Assembly (NCBI RefSeq): GCF_958298935.1
Contig: NC_084923.1
Location: forward strand, 2,110,501 to 2,174,500
DNA: 64,000 nucleotides
Direction of reading: 5' to 3'
From: Phragmites australis
Lineage: Eukaryota; Streptophyta; Magnoliopsida; Poales; Poaceae
In this document: positions 48,271 to 60,308 of the stretch, piece by piece
Layout of the letters: each line of letters opens with the position of its first letter
Position numbering within the stretch: the first letter of the stretch is position 1
Notes under the pieces: model-generated
Databases searched by the model: none
The model's input: the letters and a program-made list of their open reading frames with translations, nothing else
What the model was told of the DNA's origin: nothing
Program-made: the position numbers and the translations under genes

Positions 48271-51200
48271 ATGGCCAGGTCGTCGGAGCCGGAGGTGGAC
48301 GCGCGCAGCGGCTACTGCGCCACGGCGCGCACCTTCCGTAGCAAGCGCGCGGACGTCCCGCTCCCCACCCACCCGGACATCGACGTCGTCAGGTTCCTCT
48401 CCTCCCGCCGCCACTCGGGCGTCGTTGCGCTCGTCGACGCCGCCACCGGCCGCCGGATCACCTTCACCGAGCTCTGGGGCGCGGTGGCAGGGGCGGCGTC
48501 CGCGCTCGCGGCCCCACCCCTGTCCCTCCGCAAGGGCCAGGTCGCGCTCATCCTCTCCCCCAACTCCGTTCACTTCCCCGTCGCCGCCCTCGCTGCCATG
48601 TCCCTCGGCGCCGTCCTCACCACAGCCAACCCGCTCAACACCAACGCCGAGATCGCCAAGCAGGTCGCCGACGCGCGCCCCGTGCTCGCCTTCACCACGC
48701 GTGAACTGCTCCCCAAGCTCCCGCGCGCCGACGGCCTCCGCGTCGTGCTCCTGGAGGACGCTCGCTTACCTGCCGACGCCGCCGACCCCCGCGTCGTCGC
48801 CACCATCGAGGAGATCTCCGCGACGCCGCCCGACCCCACGCGCCGCAGGGATCGTGTCACGCAGGACGACCCGGCCACGCTGCTTTACTCCTCGGGGACC
48901 ACGGGGCCCAGCAAGGGCGTCGTCGCCACGCACCGGAGCCTCATCTCCATGGTCCAGATCGTCATGACGCGGTTCCGCCTCGAGGACTCGGACAAGACGG
49001 AGGCCTTCCTCTGCACAGTGCCCATGTTCCACGTCTACGGCCTCGTCGCCTTCGCCACGGGGCTGCTCGGCTGCGGCGCCACCGTGGTCGTGCTCTCCAA
49101 GTACGAGCTCCCCGAGATGCTGCGCGCGATCAACGCCTACGGGGTGACCTACCTGCCGCTCGTGCCGCCGATCCTGGTTGCTATGGTGGCGCACTCGAAG
49201 CCACTGCCACTGGGGCAGCTGCGCAAGGTTCTCTCCGGCGGCGCTCCGCTGAGCAAAGAGATCATCGAGGGGTTCAAGGAGAAGTACCCGCAGGTGGAGA
49301 TCCTGCAGGGCTACGGACTGACGGAGAGCACGGCCATCGGCGCGTCCACGGACTCTGCTGAGGAGAGCCGCCGATATGGGACTGCCGGGCTGCTGTCGCC
49401 CAACACCGAGGCTAAGATCGTCGATCCGGAGACCGGCGAGGCGCTGACGGTGAACCGCACCGGCGAGCTATGGATCCGGGGGCCATACGTCATGAAAGGT
49501 ATATAACAAAAAAAAAGGCTCGAGAATCGTATGCGCATTTTTCAGATTTTGTTTTAGATAACTTGACATGCCTATATTTTCATTTGACCAGCCAGTTGCA
49601 CGCCGGAATCTAGAATGCCATTATGTATGGATCAAGCCGTGAAGTTAAATAATAGGCGTAGTAAACATGTTCTAGATTACAATAAACGTACTAAACGTGA
49701 AGTCAAGACGCATCTTTGTAGATCTCGTGGTTTTTGCCTGGTTATCTGTAGATACTAGCAAACATGTGCCCATGTGCATGATGTGTGTTTTAAAAAAAGG
49801 CATGAGCTTTCAGAATTATTAAGATGCTAGAGTCGCTGCCACAATTGTTCATGTCACCAATCGAGTTGCATGTTTGTATTCTCCATTATGTCTGTAATCT
49901 GTGTTAGCTATGATGAATTGTGACAAGTTAACATACAACGTGTCTCCCCTAGAAGCCTTGAGCAGTCTCATCTTCAGAAGTGTAGTTCAGGGGCTAACTC
50001 CCCACCATTTTCATAGAGTAGCACACAATATGGACAAGTACATCTGTTCAGAAAGTGACCCATTTTGCTGTCTTCAGTATTTCAATTATCAAGTTCCTGG
50101 TATTCGCATGAATCTCTTGGTGTGCTTTGACATACTAGATCGCTATTTTGTACTCTGGTGGAAGTGGAACTCAACTCACAGTCACAGATATAGTCAATGT
50201 GTATAGCTACAATGAGTTTCAAGGAATGTGCCCATGGAAAGGAGCATCTAGTGTCAACTGTCAACAAATGGCTAAGTAACCCAGCCATGATTGTGGAATT
50301 CTGCCCAGCAAAAGGTCATCATGTAGACGTTATGCATTGTGATTACTTAATCACACACTACATTTCTGCAAAACAGTAAGACATTATGGAGTAATTATAA
50401 TTATAATATTATACACTCTGGATTGTCTGTCATTCTACACGGATTGCAGGATGCTTAGTGAATCAGTGTTGACTCTGTTGTGTAGCTAACATGTTTGGAA
50501 CTTTTTAGAACGTCAACATTTGTAGTGACTTTCCATCGATTCATTTACTATACTACAGTATGTTTTTCATCTAAACACATAAGAAAGTTGGGTGTCACAA
50601 GCAAATATAGAGTTAAGTAGTACCCTTACAGCTTGGAGTGTGCAGCCCAGAATTGGTGAATTTCATATTTCTACTTTTAGGCAAGAGATTGTTTGAAGTT
50701 TACAAAAATGTAATGTTGATCTTCCCAGGATACTTCAAGAACACCGAGGCAACGCAGTCAACACTGACACCTGAAGGTTGGCTCAAGACCGGGGATCTCT
50801 GCTACATAGACGAAGATGGGTATCTCTTCGTGGTGGATCGTCTGAAGGAGTTGATCAAATACAAAGGGTATCAGGTACAGATCACTGAATGATGCATTTC
50901 GATACATCTATCCTGAAATGTCTCCTAGGCTAGTGAGTGTTTCTTGGTATATGAATATAACCTGTGTATGAACAGGTGCCTCCGGCAGAGTTGGAAGCTC
51001 TTCTGCTAACACATCCAGAAATCACAGACGTTGCTGTTATCCCGTAAGTGTTGTCCCGATGGCAGTAATTACTTGTGTCAGCTTAACTATGCCAGGTCTC
51101 GTAATGTGTTGGTGCTTTTTGCAGGTTTCCTGATAGGGAAGTCGGCCAGTTCCCGATGGCCTATGTAGCGAGGAAGAAAGGGAGCAATCTGTCAGAGCGT

Positions 51201-51480
51201 GAGGTGATGGAGTTTGTGGCGAAACAGGTAAGCATGACTCATGAATGATCAGAGCCCCGAAAAAACGTAGTGTAGAAATGAACGTCAGGTTCAATGTAGA
51301 TGAACACATTCGTCTGCCTGATTGCTGAAATTTATCTGACCTGCTGCTATTATTCAATGCTCACAGGTAGCGCCGTATAAGAAGGTTAGAAAGGTGGCTT
51401 TTGTGACAGACATTCCCAAGAATGCATCCGGCAAGATACTGAGGAAGGATCTCATCAAGCTCGCGACATCAAAAATATGA
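48271..51480 (+). CDS. 4CLL4: 4-coumarate--CoA ligase-like acyl-CoA synthetase, probably peroxisomal
   Basis: Five exons: 48271-49498, 50729-50874, 50976-51043, 51125-51227, 51367-51480; 552 aa. It belongs to the adenylate-forming AMP-binding family. Core A3 [13 protein letters not shown] is at residues 204-216. Further motifs are [46 protein letters not shown], and the C-terminal [11 protein letters not shown] with catalytic Lys538. Such enzymes activate a carboxylic acid to the acyl-AMP and then the CoA thioester. The last residues, SKI, form a minor plant PTS1, so import into peroxisomes and a role in beta-oxidation of a phenylpropanoid, fatty or jasmonate-precursor acid are plausible. The substrate is not decided by sequence. 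The 1.2-kb first intron holds no recognised element. The symbol follows remembered rice synteny. Confidence 0.93.
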
Positions 51481-52028
51481 AATGCATAATCCGTAATATA
51501 CTGTATTGGCTTCAACTAGTGATCAATGAGAAACTAGCTGTATTCTACACCGCCCCAGTATTGGGATCTGCCTGATTGGGGAGGGTATATTGCTTCTGTA
51601 CCTACTGCCTAGACATGATTTCATGAATAATCCAATCCAAAATAATATCAGAGCTAATGCTCTATCACAAGACTAACCCGGCACGGCTCATCAGAGTGCA
51701 GTCAATCCATATGATCTTGTCCTAATTCCTGCTGCGGGACTGGTACTACTTCAAGCATGTTATAACATCGTTCAGTGTTCACTAGCTTTCTTCTTCTTGG
51801 TTCTCAATTGTGATGGTCTACGGCACACCGTAGGCTACGTGGCCTATGAATTTACTTCCATTGTATCAAGCTGTCAGCTATAAACTATAATGGTGTAATA
51901 AACATCATGAATGTATGCATCTCACTATGCAAAAGATCGGAACATATTTTTTTTTCTAAAATAAGAAGTCTACAGCACACCGTATAGAGCAAACCTCAGC
52001 ACAACTCCGAAACTCATGTGAAATATTA

Positions 52029-52280
52029 CTACCTCCGTTCTGAGATAGATATCGTTTTAGAATATATACAGTTAAACTTTAAAAAAATTAGTTATTAATA
52101 TACACAAAATTATTAAAATTTGGCACATGCAAATAATAGTAATGAATTTATCATGAAAATACTTTAACATCATTTAATTTTTATTAACTTTTATAAAAAA
52201 TAGTTATAAAAATAATAATCCAATATATTTATTAGAGACTGTATCGATATACTAAACCAAAAGTAAATGAGAACGGGTAG
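52029..52280. mobile_element. Stowaway-type MITE
   Basis: It begins CTACCTCCGTTCTGAG and ends GAGAACGGGTAG, the Stowaway terminal repeat in both orientations. It is flanked by TA on each side (52027-52028, 52281-52282). It is 252 bp long, AT-rich inside, with no coding capacity. Stowaway elements are moved by Tc1/mariner transposases. Confidence 0.85.
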
Positions 52281-52889
52281 TATAACATCCAACAACGTGA
52301 AAAACGAGCACGCGAGTCAGGACGAACAGCCGTGTGTTCGGATGGTGGTAGTACCGAGATCCTTTTCAGCACAGTGATGGGTTAGAGGCTTAAAGCAATT
52401 TGCTTATGTGATCTCTTTGTCGTAATATGGACAGCTTTATCGAGTTTATTCCAAACAATTCGACGGTCAGTCCACCAATGACATCTGCCCTTGGAAAAGC
52501 ATGCAGACATCGGTAGGTGGTCGGCACCGCTGCCTGCGTTTGATTTGGCAGTCAGAAATTGCAAAACGTGTACCTGCACAGCACTACGTCTACATGGAAT
52601 ATTTGGCCGGAACGGCGATCCTTCCCTGTTCCAGTCACGCAAATGCCACGGGCCAAGCATCCTTCACGCCGCAGGGATCCTTCTCTTCTAGAGAGGCAGT
52701 TAAAGGAGCCTAGCCGAGAACGCGGCGGTAGTGCGCCCAGGTGTGGCGCACGCCCCACGAGCGTTCGAGCCCCTGCTCGGCGCTCGCGTCTCACGGGGGA
52801 TTTTCACCATAGTCCCCTCCCCGGTGAGTCCAGCTTGCCTAGGTACATACGCATGTATCTTAAAAGGACACGGATTCTCTATCTTAATT

Positions 52890-53160
52890 ACGATTAATGT
52901 AGAGGATCACTATATAAACAGTGTAATGAGTCAACAAATACAGTAGCCTGAATTAATTAATCGATATTACTGTAGTGAATACTGTAACAACTATGATATG
53001 ATCTACTGTAACGGCATAACCTACTGTTCATAGGTTCTTGTAGCACATGCCTTGAATTCTCCGTCTTTACTCCAACGGTGCGGGTTTACTTAATACAGAT
53101 GACTGTAGTCTTTTTTATTAGCTTTTCCGTCAATACAGAGAATCTCAGTCCATCTTAAAA
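52890..53160. repeat. TACTGTA-rich dispersed repeat, copy 1
   Basis: Carries ACAGTGTAATGAGTCAA, AATACAGTAGCC, TTAATTAAT and ATTACTGTAGTGAATACTG in the same order as a second copy at 63284-63505. Both end with a phrase close to GATCTCAGTCCATC (here GAATCTCAGTCCATC). Multiple ACTGTA/TACAGT words give it many short inverted matches. Probably a MITE; boundaries were not determined. Confidence 0.6.
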
Positions 53161-54787
53161 GGGCCTAGCCATCTAGCTCTAAGTAGTTCGACGCGAACAA
53201 AGCGCAGGAGATGGGACAGGGACAAGACGATCAGCGATTGCATCAACATCTCATCATCCACAAAAGAGAACAGAGAAGGAAAAGAAGGCTTAAAGTCGCA
53301 ATGGGTGTGTGCAGACTGCAGAGTACAAACGATGCTGCGTCAAGTACAACATCGAATCGGCGAAAGGGCAGCTGAATTTTGGTACGAGTGCTCCCATTTA
53401 CATGCTGCAGCTGCTCGATTGGTTTGGAAGATGACAGAGGAACGTAAGCATCCAATGCGGTATAAATGTGTACAGTAATAGCACCGGTTTTGTCGTCGAT
53501 GTCAGTGTGCGTGGCCGACTATCGAATTAGGATCCCTAGCTTCAGACGCTGTGAGCTATTCAATGTCAAATGTAAACAGTGTTTACCTGCATGGTACTGT
53601 AACTCCTCTCACAAAACAATATGCGCCTCTGATCTCACCGCTACGAGGTCAGACGATCCGGATCTCGACGCATCTACCAGAGGACTACTGAACTACCTTG
53701 ACGTGAGCAAGCCCCGGCCGAGACGACACCGGAAGGAACTGCTGCGCCCCAGCTTGTGCTTGGTGGGCGACGAGACAGGGCACAAGTCCCAGCAAGCCCC
53801 GACGCGGCGAGGACGTGTGCAGCTCGCCGCCCGAGAAGCACGGCGTGTCACCGCGACACGACTTGCCAGGCGAAAACCTGGCACACGACACGTAGTGGCA
53901 ACAGCGAGAAGGATGAAGAAGAAGCAGCCATGGACGCCACGTGCCTGAGAAACTGCGCGTACGGCAGGCCAATGAGCGCCTCGGCAAGCGTTGGCGTACA
54001 TGATCGGCCGGCCGGCCGGCCAAATCAGAGCGCTCGCGCTAGTCAAACAGGGGATGCGGTGCTTCACTGGTAAGCTCCAAACCTTACGCTCGTCACGTGT
54101 AGCAGACCGTTCGTGCGTTGCCTGCAAAACGCCGGCAGTGCAGCGATGCGCGTTAGCTGGTCGGGTTTCGGAGCCCCGACCGCGCGCGTGCGTGGGGGCC
54201 AAACGCCGCATGAGCAGCCGGTGCCTGATGCCAAACAGGTCGCTGGCCCGGTCGGCCGGGTCGCCGTTCGCCGACCTGGTCATCACCGGGCGCACCTTGT
54301 TCTGTTGTGTCACGGGCGCGCGAGCCGCGAACTCTGTTCCGTGACGAATTGACAGGCCAGCTGCAACGCTGCATCAAGAACACGTAGCCTGCGCAGCTGT
54401 GCAGGTGGACACCGTGTGATGATCAAACTTGGAGCAGTTTGCCATGCCGTTGCCTGAGCTCATGATTCGGAATAAGGGCATCAAATCGGTGGCGCGGATG
54501 GTCTGCTGTACTGTGCTGCGTCGTGTGCTTGCTTTTAGAAATGGTTCCACTGTTTTCTTTATTTTCTTTTTGGGTGGTGCATGGGGATGAGATCACGAAG
54601 CATATATGCGTGACACTGGCGTTATTAGGTTTGCAGTGTTTTTTAGAAAATAGAATTCATTTCGGCTTTTTGCTTCTGGATACATACCACCACCGTTAAT
54701 ATTACAAAGTTTTAACTAATAGTCAGAAAAAAAGAAGTAAAGCATGGTTAAAAAGTATTATGCATCTATTGTGTAACTAGAATGTCA

Positions 54788-54863
54788 TCCATACTTTGTG
54801 GAGATTTTTATTGCCACCACCTTCATCCATACTTTGTGGAGATTTTTATTGCCACCACCTCTA
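54788..54863. repeat. Tandem repeat of about 39 bp, two copies
   Basis: The phrase beginning CCATACTTTGTGGAGATTTT and ending GCCACCACCT occurs twice back to back, separated by TTCAT. It lies just beyond the apparent 3' side of the minus-strand LINE and could belong to its 3' UTR. Confidence 0.8.
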
Positions 54864-56978
54864 GAGCGTGGCACACCTTCAATACATCTTCCATCTGATC
54901 ATCTTTTTTATAGTCTACAGAACCTTAATCAGTAGGTTCCTCTGAATATTACCTACATAAAAAAAATATTTGTTTTTTATTAAACATAATATCATTACGA
55001 CAAAACCAGATAGCCCAAAAAATAGCGACCGTCCTGACTAAGATTCTATTTTTTCTCTTTGTTCCCTCCTCTCGTAACTAATTGCCCATGGTACGAGCTA
55101 TATTCCTAGGTCTATCGATACTCAAAGCTATTCTGACAATTTGTCAGATGGTATTGGCTAGGGAACATTCAAGAAAAAGATGTTGAATGCTTTCATTGTG
55201 ATTGCAAAAGCAACACTTCAGCATTCCCTCGGTTTGATTCGTCATTTGCTTATATATGGATTGAACTGAAAATAGTCCACTTCCATTTAGAGCCCACTTG
55301 AACGTGTCTTTCTCATTAGAGAGATATGTATGAACAAATTGCAAGGTTGAATTTTTCCATTCATTTAGTTTATTATCCACAATTGGTTGCCGGAAAGATA
55401 AGTTAAAAAGTAAACTTCACATGACTTCCACGATAGTGACTTGCTTATACCTCATAACATTATATAGAGATCGAAACTGTATACTTAGGACTATTACCCA
55501 ACCAAGTGTCACTCTAGAATCGAATCTGGCTCCCATCTTGTACATGAGAAGAACCACTTTTTGATCTTCATAAGGCCAGACTAGAAATGTGAATCATCTA
55601 GTTTGCCCTGAGCTTGTGTGAGAGCCTTGGAACCTAGATACTTGTTTCTGAGTAGTTTTTGCGACATTTCATCCTCATTAAGGAGCTTGAAAAGTCATTT
55701 GCTGAGAAGGCAAATATTCTTGATCGAGAGGCTTGTAATACCCAAACCACTCATGTCCTTTGGTTGGCAAAGAAATTTTCAATGAGCTAATCTGTATTTT
55801 TTCTTGTGATTATCACCTTGCCAAAAGAATCTAGACCGTGGATAATCCAGTCTCTTTAGGACACCTTGAGGGATTTAAAAAAAAACATCATAAACATGAG
55901 AATGCTGCTTAAAACAAATTTAGGAGGACTAATCTGCTCCCAACTGACATCATCTTCCCTTTCTAACTGCTCAATTTATATTCGAATCTTTCCTCAATCC
56001 CCTTCCGATTGCTCTTTCGTAACTTTCTGTAATACATTGTAATGCCAAGATATTTAAATAGATGTGCCCCAATATCACACCCAAATAATTGAGCATACTG
56101 TTCTTCACATTATTTTGCTTCTCTATAACAAAACAACTCACTCTTATGAAAATTTATTTTCAACACTAAGAGTTATTCGAAAACACATAAAAGAAGCTTC
56201 ATGCTCTTTGCCTGTTCTATATCATAAAAATGATAATGTCATCTGCGTATTGCATAATTGACAATCCATCATCTACTAAATATGAAACCACTCTTGTTAT
56301 TTGACCGTCATTTTTGGATCTTGATATTAATATTGCAAGCATATCTGCTACAATATTAAAAAGAATAGAGGAGAGAGAATCTCTTTGTCTCGGTCCTTTA
56401 TTCGTTTGAAAATAAGGGTCAAACTCATCATTTATCTTAATGCCCACATGTCCCCAGAAACAAAATTTTGGATCCACACACACCATTGTGATGAGAAAGC
56501 CTTCATCATAAAGATAGCTGTAAGAATGACCATTTAATTTTATCATAGATTTTCTCAAAGTCAATCTTCAAGATTATGCCATTTTGCTTCTTCCTATGCA
56601 ATTCATGAATAGTTTCATGTAAAATTATTACACCCTTCATTATGTTGTGATCAGGCATAAAAGCGGTCCGTGTGGGGCCTTATTACTTTTTTCGCAATTG
56701 TATCTATTTTGTTAGTGACAACTTTGGTGAATATCTTAAAACTGACATTTAACAGACAAATAGGATGATACTCATGAATTTTCAGCGCTTCCCTTTTCTT
56801 CGAGATGAGTGTTATGGTGCCAAAATTAAGGCTGTATATAGCCAGACATCCTTAATGGAAATAAGAGAATAAGTCCATGAGGTCACCCTCAATCACTTCA
56901 TAGAAGACTTGATAAAATTCAGCCAGAAAAACATCTAGGCCAAGAGTTTGTTATGCTCCATCTGAAATATCGCATGTC

Positions 56979-58511
56979 GCACCTGAAAGTGCCTAGAGGG
57001 GGGGGGGGTGAATAGGCTTTTCTGAAAATTAAAACTAAAACAGTAGATTAAATCTGTTGGATACTCCGGTGAAAGTCGGATACTCCGGTCTGGTCCGGAG
57101 TATCCGGTCTAGTTCGGAGTCTCTGGTCTATACAGGAAATCTAGAACAACTATGAATTAAAGCAAGTAGCTAGAATCTATGGTTGAAGCTAGGTCTACTG
57201 GATATCACAGAGCTAAAATATCAATTAACACTAGCTAGATGATCACTAGGGCAATTTGTATGAAAAATCACAAATTCACACGATTAAGCAAATTACACAA
57301 ATAAGAACGCGAGAGATTATCCCGGAGTTCGGCCACCTCACAAAGAAGTGCTTACGTCTCCGTTGAGAAGCTCACAAAGAGCCGGGTCTTTTCCAACCCT
57401 ATCATCTTCTAACGACCACAAAGACCAAGCTAGAATTTCCTTACTCAATTCGAAGATGATTACAAACTTCCCGTGGCACTCCACAAAGTTTGGGTGCTCT
57501 ACGGGCGACGCCTTGCCGTCTAAAAGCACGAAGATTCAAGAGTAATGATCACAGCGAATGCTCGAGGAAGAACTCAATGCTCAAGTGGCTTAAACCCTCT
57601 CCAAACACAAACTCACTAAATTTTGCAAACTTTGCACTAGAGGTGGTTGGAGAGTCTTTGAATTCTCTTAAAGTGCTCAAAAAGTCTAGAGTTCACCAGC
57701 AACAGCAAGCCTCAAATGCCATGGGGTGTGGGAGTCTCCGGTCCTGACAGGGCTTTCAAAAAGACTAAGTTCGGAGACTAGTCGGACCCTCCGGCCTCTC
57801 CAGGTACCGGAGTATATGGTGAACACCGAAAACTCCAGTGTTTTTATAAAAAGATTAAATACTAACCGAGACACCCCTGCCGGAGTCTCTCTCGGAAACT
57901 CCGGTTAAAACTTATCCTCCTACCGGAGTATCCGGTGAACACCGGAGACTCCGATCTTTTTCAATTAAAATAAAGACTTAACCGAGATTCTCTGGCGGAA
58001 TCTCCCTCGGAGACTCCAGCCTCAAAACCCATAAACTACCGGAGTATCCGGTGAACACCGGAGACTCCAGTCTTTTTCCAATAAAAATAAATCAGAACCG
58101 AGACTCTCTGCCGGAGTCTACCTCAGAGACTCCGGACTAAACACTGAGTGTCGGAGTATCCGGACTCAGTGAACTTTTGCAGAACTAACTCGGTGTCCAT
58201 GGGTGAGGTGTCTCTCTCAACTTGTTCGTTCTAAAGGATATCTTGAGCATTGAGACACTAACAAAGCAATCAAATGCAACTCTCTTAATAGAGCGGCTAT
58301 CCTAGACTCAATTTCAAAAATAAAAGAATTTAAATCCTATTGAGTACTCTTAGTTGCTTCTCCTTTCGTTTCGACAGGCGTCAAACGTCATATGTCTTCT
58401 CAACTAATACTTAAACCTATTCATAACTTAGATAAACATATTAGTTCCTTAATCGTTTTGTCATCAATAATCCAAAACCCACTTAGGGGGCCTAGATGCA
58501 CTTTCAGCACC
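56979..58511. mobile_element. LTR-type element (solo-LTR candidate) with 5-bp target duplication GCACC
   Basis: The element 56984-58506 starts TGAAAGTGCC and ends GATGCACTTTCA, so it has TG...CA ends and a short terminal inverted repeat. The flanks are GCACC on both sides (56979-56983, 58507-58511). It is 1523 bp long and non-coding. Close to the left end is an 11-base G run followed by TGAATAGG. 57030-58150 repeats CCGGAGTATCCGGTGAACA and related words. The size, ends and 5-bp duplication suggest a solo LTR left by recombination. It lies inside the LINE. Confidence 0.8.
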
Positions 58512-58797
58512 TTATCTTTGGTAAAAGATGCAGTGAGGATTGCATTTTCTTGCTCACTCACTTGGGGAATATCATTTGCCATTGATTCATCTAAGGCAAA
58601 ATTATTAAACTTCAGTTTACCAAATAAACCCTTGTAATATTTAGTGATATACTTTTTGAGTTCAGCTACCCTGATATATGAGCCAGTCTTATATTGTAAT
58701 TTGTATATCCTTTGTTTCCGGTGTTTACCACTAGCTACAAGTTGGAAATACTTGATATTATTATCTCCTTCAAGTAGCTCTTTCAATTTGACACACT

Positions 58798-60308
58798 GAT
58801 ACTGTCGGAGGATTAACTCCTGTCGCAGGGATCCCGAGAGACCCCTTTTTAGAGATTCAGCCGGGGGGATGATCCTGAATAAGTTCATCAGAGGAATAAA
58901 TGGGAATGAATGCAACGGCCGGTGGTGGGGGTGTCGACCTAGTGCAAGAAGAAGTAAATGCACCGGAATTTAGACAGGTTCGGGCCGCATAGGGGCGTAA
59001 TACCCTACTCCTGTATGGATACTATAACTGTCCTAAGGAAGTCCCTCAAGGATGTTGCTGGTTACAAGGATGTTGGCCTAACTAAGAGCTTGAGGCTCCT
59101 TGTTCTTTGGCTGGAACTGTGCTCAACCTTGCTCACAGTGTCTCTCTTGCGCTGTGTTCTTCGTGTCTACTCTCGGTCTCTCGTTGTTGGTCTGGTTCGT
59201 TGTGGGGTTGGGGTTCTTTCGCCGTTGTTCTCCGTTGTTCCCTTAGGATGGCCCCTCTTTTTTTGCTTCTATGTCGCCGGCTGTTTTAAGTACCCACCGG
59301 TCGAGACATGCCCCGAACGGAAAGGAGGGGGCTCGAGTTCCAAGACGCCATAAATGGAAAGGGCGTCATCATTTCTTCTGTGTGAAGTGACCAGGGGTGG
59401 AAAATACGTCGCACGCCCGGTCGCCCGTCACCATAAATGCCCTGGCAACGGGCGCCGTGGAGAGGGCCCACCGGGCAGCCGCAGAGCAACCCGGCGTGCT
59501 CGCCCTGTCTTGTTCCCCTGCCACAGTAGTGCGGCAGACGGAACGCCTTGATACTCACGACGTTATCCCGAGACAAGCCGGATGGCGCGGGACGGGACCT
59601 GTGCAATTAATGACCCCACGCCTCTCTGCCAAAACGTGGCAGGAACTGACGCTGAGCGCGGCGGGAGCAGTTAGAGGTGTCAGGCCATGCACGCTCATTA
59701 AATGCGGCCTCAGACCTCTGGCTGGTTGACACCTCATCGGCAGGCCCCTCGGGGGCCTTTCTAGGTCGTCGGGGTACCGAGTGCTCGGGGGTACTGTTCA
59801 CATCCCCAAGCACTCTCTCCCGAGAATGTCCAGCCTTGTCTTCGGGGTGCCGGGTGCTCGGAGGTACTGTTCACCTCCCCGAGCACTCTCGCATGGACCC
59901 TCGGGGAACCGAGTGCTCGGGGGCTGCCACGTCTACCACGTGCAGCCCCGGGCACTATCTCCCTAGTACTCTTGTACGGACCCTCGGGGAGCCGAGTGCT
60001 CAGGGGCCGTCGCTCGCGGCCCCGAGCACTCTCTTCCGGAACTTAGCTTTTCTGATCGTCGGGGGACTAGGGTGCTCGGGGGTGACCGTGCACCTCCCCG
60101 AGCACTTTCTTCCCAATACTTACACTCCGTGGATCATCGGAGAATTGGGGTGCTCGGGGATCACTGACTGTGGCCCCGAGCACCATCTCCCAGGACTTGA
60201 GCTTTTCTCATCCTACAGGAGAAACCTCACGGGATGGCGCCATGTGGCGGATGGCTGACCTGGCCTCGGGATTCGGGGACCCCTGGTTCCTGATACACCG
60301 ACGGATAC
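58798..60308. mobile_element. LTR-type element (solo-LTR candidate) with 5-bp target duplication GATAC
   Basis: The element 58803-60303 starts TGTCGGAG and ends CACCGACG, near-perfect inverted ends with the final A of the usual TG...CA changed to G. GATAC flanks it on both sides (58798-58802, 60304-60308). It is 1501 bp, GC-rich, with no conserved protein. 59773-60190 is an array of hairpin-forming repeats. On the minus strand it begins with CGTCGGTGTATCAGGAACCA, an end common in grass retrotransposon LTRs. It interrupts the LINE after WYQ. Confidence 0.78.
59773..60190. repeat. Array of GC-rich hairpin repeats inside the LTR
   Basis: Five to six units each contain GTGCTCGGGG, a short spacer, and the reverse complement CCCCGAGCAC, followed by TCTC. 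Examples start near 59781, 59848, 59910, 59996, 60071 and 60150. Arms differ slightly between units (AAGCACTC, GGGCACTA). Confidence 0.85.

Larger units (their letters stand above)
51481..54950. other. Intergenic region downstream of the 4CL-like gene
   Basis: Contains the 3' flank of the 4CL-like gene, a Stowaway MITE (52029-52280), a TACTGTA-rich repeat (about 52890-53160) and a GC-rich block at 53640-54360. That block has long overlapping frames on both strands (206 aa minus, 160 aa plus, 117 aa plus) but no recognisable domain, and I do not call a gene there. A 39-bp tandem repeat is near 54788. Confidence 0.5.

Noticed and set aside
53466..54344. Overlapping plus- and minus-strand frames as protein genes
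   Set aside because: No domain, mutual overlap and high GC; listed only as a finding.
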